Part shown: piece after piece, positions 57,434-64,000 of the stretch
How the letters are laid out: every line of letters starts with the position of its first letter
Numbering within the stretch: the stretch's first letter is position 1
NCBI GenBank assembly: GCA_025060505.1
Contig: JANXBU010000004.1
Coordinates: forward strand, 1-64,000
Length of the DNA stretch: 64,000 nt
From: Candidatus Calescibacterium sp.
GTDB lineage: Bacteria > Calescibacteriota > Calescibacteriia > Calescibacteriales > Calescibacteriaceae
Reading direction: 5' to 3'
Translations under genes and position numbers: made by a program
Notes under the pieces: model-generated
Told to the model about the DNA's origin: nothing
Database searches by the model: none
Seen by the model: only the letters and a program-made list of their open reading frames with translations

Positions 57434-57613
57434 GGCATCCTCATTTCAATAGCGAGAAAGGTAAATATCTCAACAATAATTTATTACTTTGTATAAATAA
57501 TGCAGAAATGTCTTTCAAAAATTTTTTAGTGTTACTTATTTTGGGAAAGCAGATTATAAAGATCTTCTCGCACTTTCATATCATTCTTTTATCAAATATG
57601 AATTGCAACGATT

Positions 57614-58423
57614 TTACATTGTAGAGAAAAGAAAACCTCTATTATCGAATGGTTCTGGAGCACGATATACATAAACTTTATCTGAAATCAGAAATTCACG
57701 AACCAACTCAAGAGAAATCTCTTTAGCATACTCAATAAACTCTTCTCTATTAAAAACCCATCCCAAAAATTCCGTATCATATGCTCTTTGTAAAACTAAA
57801 AACGGACGAGATTTCTGAACAACCGGCAATCTTGTAACAAATATATATCCATCAGTAACTTTCTTTATATCTGATAATGTTTTTTTCCAGTCTATGGCAT
57901 ATTGTAGAGAACCGCTCACTAAAGAAAAATCATATGTATGATTCAAATAGTCATCATTATCATAAAATTTTGCTTCCGGAAAGAGTTTCCGACCATATTC
58001 ACAGAGAACTGGAACATCTTTACAAACATAATCTATCCTGACATCTGGAATAATTGTCTTACTTAGTATATAATAGTGCCCAATGCCACCACCCCAATCC
58101 AACATTCTGATTCTCTTTTTTCCCCTTGAAGCAAACAAAAGAACATAAGAAAAAGTTATAAATGTATTGTGACCTACAAGATCTGTTCCGATAGGCCTTT
58201 TACTTTTAATAGTTTCAACAAACTCATCCCAATGGGAGATATAATACTGCAGAACTGAAGATACATTCCAGCCCTTCACCTTTCTTAAATAGTCCCATCC
58301 TTCTGGTATGTACTCAAGTTGTTCCTTTTTTAAATTGAAATACCTAGCTAATTTTTTGAGTATTTCTTCTAGAATTGGAGGAATAACCAATTTAATTAAA
58401 CTTTTCTGTTCTCCTCCAGACAT
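57614..58423 (-). CDS. LIC12133-family putative methyltransferase (TIGR04325)
   Basis: A 269-residue protein matching a family first noted in Leptospira O-antigen loci. The characteristic stretch EYIPEGWDYL, GWNVSSVLQYYISHWDEF, then NTFITFSYVLLFASRGKKRIRMLDWGGGIGHYYILSK contains the SAM loop DWGGGIGHYY. IDYVCKDVPVLCEYGRKLFPEAKFY and SGSLQYAIDWKKTL follow. The sequence supports a methyltransferase fold, but the substrate, possibly a sugar, is not known. Neighbouring glycosyltransferases support a role in glycan modification. Confidence 0.88.
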   Translation of the reverse strand: MSGGEQKSLIKLVIPPILEEILKKLARYFNLKKEQLEYIPEGWDYLRKVKGWNVSSVLQYYISHWDEFVETIKSKRPIGTDLVGHNTFITFSYVLLFASRGKKRIRMLDWGGGIGHYYILSKTIIPDVRIDYVCKDVPVLCEYGRKLFPEAKFYDNDDYLNHTYDFSLVSGSLQYAIDWKKTLSDIKKVTDGYIFVTRLPVVQKSRPFLVLQRAYDTEFLGWVFNREEFIEYAKEISLELVREFLISDKVYVYRAPEPFDNRGFLFSTM

Positions 58424-58531
58424 CGTTGTTATCTATTTTTCTGTGTAAATAAAGATTATATCTATATAAAAACAAATCTTAAAATCCAGAGATTTATAGA
58501 ATTTTTAGGAAAGCTTCCAAACTGTTTCAAA

Positions 58532-58987
58532 CTACTGCTCAAATATCTCTCGAATCTTTTGACTCCTGTAATTAAATATTCTTTCAAGAGATTTTCTCAC
58601 AGAAATAAGATGAACAATTTCGCCGATAAATCCAAATGGTAAAGAGTAAAGAACTTCATCTACGATAACTGTGCCTTTGTCTTTTGGAAAAAATCTGTGT
58701 GTATGATGCCAAAAACTATACGGGCCCCTTATCTGCACGTCAACAAAGATCTTCGGTGGCTCATAAACAGATATATAGGTCGTCCATCTAAAAGGTAAGC
58801 CGAAAACCCTTATAACATAATCTATTAGTGTTCCTTGCCTCATAGGAATGGGAGAAGGCGTAATTATCTTAAAATTCAACTCTGGAGGAGTTATAATTGA
58901 AAGATTCTCAGGTCTTTCAAAAAAAGAAAATACCTGCTCTATATCTTTTGGAACAAACTGTTCTCGGTAGATCTTATGTATTTTCAT
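58532..58987 (-). CDS. SRPBCC-family protein (polyketide cyclase-like)
   Basis: A 150-residue protein with the START-like fold. It starts MKIHKIYREQFVPKDIEQVFSFFERPENLSIITPPELNF, then GTLIDYVIRVFGLPFRWTTYISVYEPPKIFVDVQIRGPYSFWHHTHRF (split here at GLPFRWTTYIS) and a C-terminal helix. It closely resembles the group annotated as SRPBCC or cell-division-inhibitor-like proteins. I use the ATG at 58987; a TTG start 13 codons earlier is possible but gives an odd N-terminus. Ligand unknown. Confidence 0.8.
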   Translation of the reverse strand: MKIHKIYREQFVPKDIEQVFSFFERPENLSIITPPELNFKIITPSPIPMRQGTLIDYVIRVFGLPFRWTTYISVYEPPKIFVDVQIRGPYSFWHHTHRFFPKDKGTVIVDEVLYSLPFGFIGEIVHLISVRKSLERIFNYRSQKIREIFEQ

Positions 58988-59213
58988 AATCAAATTAGTA
59001 TAAAATCCCCCAAAAGGAGATTCCAAATTTTTAGTTTTCTCTTATTTCAAATTTCACTGTGTTTTATCTTGAAAAACGAGATAACTTACCATGTTAAGGT
59101 AAAATAATTTTGAAAACTTTGCCAAGAACGTGTGATCACAAGTTATCTACAAAAAATACTTCTTTTAGTCTGAATAACCTCAAAATACAGATTGATTTTT
59201 TCAACACCGCAAT

Positions 59214-60911
<1,698 letters not shown>

Positions 60912-61077
60912 TCAATTGAAATATTTCGCTTTAACACAAACTCCGATACCAGAAAAGTATCTCGCTTAAGAATCACTGCGAAACATCAGTACAACCTCAA
61001 AGAAGAAAAGCTCAAAAACTCTCAAAAATATTCAACAAATTCATTGATATTCCCGATACAAAATAAGATTTTATTCT

Positions 61078-61938
61078 GTGAAAGTTATATTCATAACAGG
61101 TATATCTGGTTCAGGAAAAACCACAGCTTTGAAAACACTTGAAGATCTCGGCTATTACACAGTTGATAACATACCTATTGATCTTATACATGAAGTTATA
61201 TCTTTAACAAAGAGAGCTGGAATAGAATTGATAACTTTCGGAGTCTCTCCCCGAGATAACGAAATGGTCAAAAAATTTCTTGATGTACTTGAAACTTTGA
61301 GAAAAGAAAAAGAATATGAAGTTAGACTTATCTTCCTTGATGCAAAGGATGACGCAATAATAAGAAGGTATAAAGAAACAAGAAGGAAACACCCGTTTGA
61401 AGAAGGAAAAACAATAGATAAAGCAATAAAAATTGAAAGAGAGCTTCTTCTACCCATTGCAGATTACTCAGACTACAGAATAGACACGACAGAGATAAAT
61501 ATACATCAACTCAGGCAAAGAATAAGAGAAGTTGCTGGAATAGAGAAAGAATCAATAGTCTTTCATATTCTATCGTTCGGATTCAAGTACGGAATACCAT
61601 CTGAGGCCGATCTTGTTTTTGATGTCAGATTTGTTAGGAATCCGAACTTTCATCCAGAGCTCAAAAAATTAGATGGAACAAATAAGGAAGTTCAAGATTA
61701 TGTTTTTTCTGACGAGAACGCAGTCAAATATCTAAGAATGATAGAAGAAATGGTCGAATTTCTAAAAGATAGATTGGTAAAAGATGGAAGATACACTGCA
61801 ACAATAGCAATAGGATGCACAGGCGGAAGACACAGATCAATTGCCTTTGCTGAAAAGCTAAAAGAATTTATAGAAAATAAAGTCGGAGCTCAGTGCATTG
61901 TGAATCACAGAGATAAAGAAAAAGACCTTCTGATATGA
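61078..61938 (+). CDS. rapZ: RapZ/YvcJ-family nucleotide-binding protein
   Basis: A 286-residue protein of the RapZ (YhbJ/YvcJ) family. In E. coli RapZ delivers the GlmZ sRNA to RNase E and so controls GlmS; here only the family fold is shown. Walker A is FITGISGSGKTTALKTLEDLGY, then VDNIPIDL. The C-terminal block SFGFKYGIPSEADLVFDVRFVRNP and IGCTGGRHRSI is strongly conserved. Starts with GTG at 61078. A glmM gene is 30 kb away in the window; the link is not proven. Confidence 0.93.
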   Translation: MKVIFITGISGSGKTTALKTLEDLGYYTVDNIPIDLIHEVISLTKRAGIELITFGVSPRDNEMVKKFLDVLETLRKEKEYEVRLIFLDAKDDAIIRRYKETRRKHPFEEGKTIDKAIKIERELLLPIADYSDYRIDTTEINIHQLRQRIREVAGIEKESIVFHILSFGFKYGIPSEADLVFDVRFVRNPNFHPELKKLDGTNKEVQDYVFSDENAVKYLRMIEEMVEFLKDRLVKDGRYTATIAIGCTGGRHRSIAFAEKLKEFIENKVGAQCIVNHRDKEKDLLI

Positions 61939-61957
61939 ACTTCGCTCAGCGGAAAAC

Positions 61958-64000
61958 TTATACTCTGTTGAAATTTTTATACCTTCCTGTGAATCTCATC
62001 ATTATGAAATAAACGGTCAATATCAGCAGCAAAAGCAATAAGCTCTCAGTAGAAAAAGATCTGCATTGACATCCAGAAGCGACGTCTTCTTGTTTTTGGT
62101 CTAAGCTATCTATTCCCATATATTTGAGCGACTCAGGATACCTTAGAGCAATTGATGTAAGACAGGTCAAAGTAGCTTCCCATATATGTGGCATAGCAAT
62201 TCTGTTTTCATATCTGTATCTTCCATTCTCATCAACAAATACTCTTACAACTTCACCCATGTGCTTTGTTGATGTTGGAACTTCCTCAACAAGAATCCTC
62301 AAAAACTTCTCAGCTTCTCCGCGAAACTCCTGATAAACCTGAAATCTTCTTTTCTTCAATCTTTCAGCAGCAACTATAACAGACATTATCCACTTAGCCT
62401 CATATATAAGATACTTTGCTTCATAGAAGTTATAGTATAGAACTCTTATAGCAGATCTCCCGTAATTTTCCACCCAATCATCGCTCATTGGAAGGTCTGC
62501 CGGAAACAGAACATAAGACATACCCTGATGAGGATCATCCGGTACAAAAATAAAACCGCTTGATGGATCCGCATAGTTCTTGAAAATCGCGTTTTCAAGC
62601 TCAATCTTTCTTGCTTCAAGATCTTTGTAAAGCTTGGTATCACCAATAATTTTTGCGATTTTCATTGCAGCTCTAATTCCGGCATAAACCGTTCCACTAC
62701 CTACCATAGTTATAGAAGAATAAACCTGATCATCCTCGTGAGCCAAGCACTGTAGCCCAGTTCCTCTATCGTCTTTGCAGTTTATCAGAACTTCGTATGA
62801 AGAAAGTTTCAGAGCATCATATATTTTTCTTACAAACTCAATTTTGTTCTTTGTAAAGTTCAAGTGATTAGCCCAGCTCCAAAGAACAAAGCCAACCTGG
62901 TCTATTTCAAAATCCCACGGACCACCGATCATACCATCTGCATAGAAGTTCATACGCCAAGTTCCAGCTGGTATTTCACCTTCTTGCTCCTTGCTCTGAA
63001 CCTTCTCATAGAAAATGTTTCGCTCTTCCGCTAAATCGGAAAATCCAGAAAGCCCCAAAAACAAATTAAAGTATGCCCCATCTCTTGGCCAATCTTCTGC
63101 ATACGGTGGCTGAGTAGATATAGAAGCAACTGTTGCCTTTGTTTCTCGATCTGTTGCCTGAATCAAAGATATAAGCGCTCTCTTACAAAGTTCCTTCTCT
63201 GCCTGATTAAGATAACCGAAAAACTTCTGAGATTCAAGGATTTTTACATTACTTTGCCAAAATAAATCAGTTTGTGATTCAAAAAGTTGAACCTTTTCAT
63301 AACTCAAAGACCTTATATTTGAAAGAGCAGAATCAAGTGTTTTTCCGGCAGATAAAACAAAAAACACGTCCTCACAACCACCTTGCGAACAAGCTTTCAC
63401 AGCAGAAAAAGCATCAGCAGAGCAAAGACTATAACTTCTATCAGAAACAAAAATATCTTTGTTCAAGATTCTAGAAAATGCACTAGCTGAAATCACAGAA
63501 GGAATAGTTCTACCATCACCACATCTTTGATCAAAACCAACATAACTCCAATCTCCTTTTGTTCCGAAAAATTTAAATGCCAAAAATATACCAGTCATTT
63601 CAGAAGAGTATTTGAGAAGCTGATCATAAGTGTAACCCTTTATCTTTTCATACTCAGATCTCAGAAAATCCCTGTCTTTTGAGAAAGGAACAAATTGAAC
63701 AGAAATTCCATCATCTGTTGTAAAAGCTGCAAAATCATTTCGTGTGTCATCTTGCCAATCTTCAAGTGGAAGCTTTGGAACCTTTATAGTTGTTGGAGCA
63801 AGGTTCAAAAAATGAACAACATAAAAGTCAGAATCTTTTGCAGTCTCTATCTTTATCCTTCTAACAAAAATATCAGAGACAGGATAAACAAAATCATAAA
63901 CATAAACTTTTGTATCTTTGTCAACATAATACTCAGTTACAAGAACACCGGAGTCTTGACTCTTATAATATTGCTTTATGTTTTGAATATCAAGATCTCT
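61958..64000 (-). CDS. GH15-like glucoamylase with C-terminal sorting-type tail (runs off right edge)
   Basis: The frame is open from the right edge; the apparent start at 63808 is a TTG inside the gene, with 64 in-frame codons before it. The sequence follows glycoside hydrolase family 15-like (alpha/alpha)6-barrel proteins: PPYAEDWPRDGAYFNLFL, GGPWDFEIDQVGFVLWSWANHL, and YENRIAMPHIWEATLTCLTSIALRYPESL near the end. The last 40 residues are SGCQC, then LLLLLLILTVYFIMM and a basic RFTGRYKNFNR, resembling MYXO-CTERM-type sorting tails. It is probably exported and cell-surface attached; the signal peptide would lie outside the window. Its substrate, an alpha-glucan by family, is inferred. Confidence 0.8.
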   Translation of the reverse strand, partial: RDLDIQNIKQYYKSQDSGVLVTEYYVDKDTKVYVYDFVYPVSDIFVRRIKIETAKDSDFYVVHFLNLAPTTIKVPKLPLEDWQDDTRNDFAAFTTDDGISVQFVPFSKDRDFLRSEYEKIKGYTYDQLLKYSSEMTGIFLAFKFFGTKGDWSYVGFDQRCGDGRTIPSVISASAFSRILNKDIFVSDRSYSLCSADAFSAVKACSQGGCEDVFFVLSAGKTLDSALSNIRSLSYEKVQLFESQTDLFWQSNVKILESQKFFGYLNQAEKELCKRALISLIQATDRETKATVASISTQPPYAEDWPRDGAYFNLFLGLSGFSDLAEERNIFYEKVQSKEQEGEIPAGTWRMNFYADGMIGGPWDFEIDQVGFVLWSWANHLNFTKNKIEFVRKIYDALKLSSYEVLINCKDDRGTGLQCLAHEDDQVYSSITMVGSGTVYAGIRAAMKIAKIIGDTKLYKDLEARKIELENAIFKNYADPSSGFIFVPDDPHQGMSYVLFPADLPMSDDWVENYGRSAIRVLYYNFYEAKYLIYEAKWIMSVIVAAERLKKRRFQVYQEFRGEAEKFLRILVEEVPTSTKHMGEVVRVFVDENGRYRYENRIAMPHIWEATLTCLTSIALRYPESLKYMGIDSLDQKQEDVASGCQCRSFSTESLLLLLLILTVYFIMMRFTGRYKNFNRV

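Noticed and set aside
57490-57630. Plus-strand 39-codon frame between two minus-strand genes
   Set aside because: Very hydrophobic and AT-driven, no ribosome site; expected by chance in this composition.

Overview
The window is an AT-rich bacterial chromosome segment with densely packed genes on both strands. Several features point to a diderm (Gram-negative-type) thermophile from a little-studied lineage. These are an ADP-heptose epimerase (hldD), a Wza-like outer-membrane polysaccharide export lipoprotein, several lipoproteins, a PilB/GspE ATPase, MurB, the short thermophile-type SpeD next to SpeE, heavy use of AGA/AGG and ATA codons, and a CRISPR repeat whose end resembles the type III repeats of Thermus. 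I cannot place the organism from sequence alone. A hot-spring candidate phylum such as Calescamantes is a guess only.

Left end (1-10.6 kb): the 5' part of a radical-SAM gene, then an orphan CRISPR array of eight repeats with an AT-rich leader on its right. Then come ligA with a PEBP-family gene, a decayed Rpn-type (PD-(D/E)XK) nuclease pseudogene, a PAP2 phosphatase, metF, murB, the polyamine pair speE-speD, a VanZ-like membrane protein and a small lipoprotein.

Surface-polysaccharide region (10.7-23.8 kb): tyrS is followed by a minus-strand set comprising a CgeB-like glycosyltransferase with TPRs, a hexapeptide acyltransferase, a DegT aminotransferase and a frameshifted sugar epimerase. A YtfJ-like gene follows. 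A plus-strand run then holds cheB, a MidA-like methyltransferase, a Wzx-like flippase, a glycosyltransferase and asnB. Together these look like synthesis and export of an amino-sugar-containing glycan, next to a chemotaxis gene.

Middle (23.9-43 kb): a sphingosine-1-phosphate-lyase-like enzyme, nadC, a large cysteine-rich FG-GAP-like lipoprotein, a PIG-L deacetylase and a minimal CheA-like kinase, then hbd. A minus-strand block follows with glmM, wza, an outer-membrane lipoprotein, a nucleotidyltransferase and an MFS transporter. After it come ndk and surE, an NmrA-type reductase, a Gln/Lys/Glu-rich secreted peptide, rpsI without rplM, pilB/gspE and a YhcC-type radical-SAM gene.

Right end (43-64 kb): a GT4 gene, a stand-alone LigD-type 3'-phosphoesterase overlapping hldD, and a two-gene kce-Cld/HemQ operon. 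Next is a tight plus-strand operon lysA-argF-nikL-cbiM-cbiQ-cbiO (amino-acid biosynthesis plus an ECF Ni/Co importer). Then aroC, a second glycan cluster (two glycosyltransferases, a LIC12133-family methyltransferase, two SRPBCC proteins), pyrG, rapZ and a GH15-like glucoamylase that runs off the right edge and ends in a Cys-plus-transmembrane tail like a surface-sorting signal.

No tRNA, rRNA, insertion sequence or cas gene was seen. The points most worth a second look are the two repeat lengths inside the CRISPR array, the sorting-signal-like tail of the GH15-like protein, the cysteine-rich lipoprotein, the bacterial S1P-lyase homologue, and two genes broken by frameshifts.
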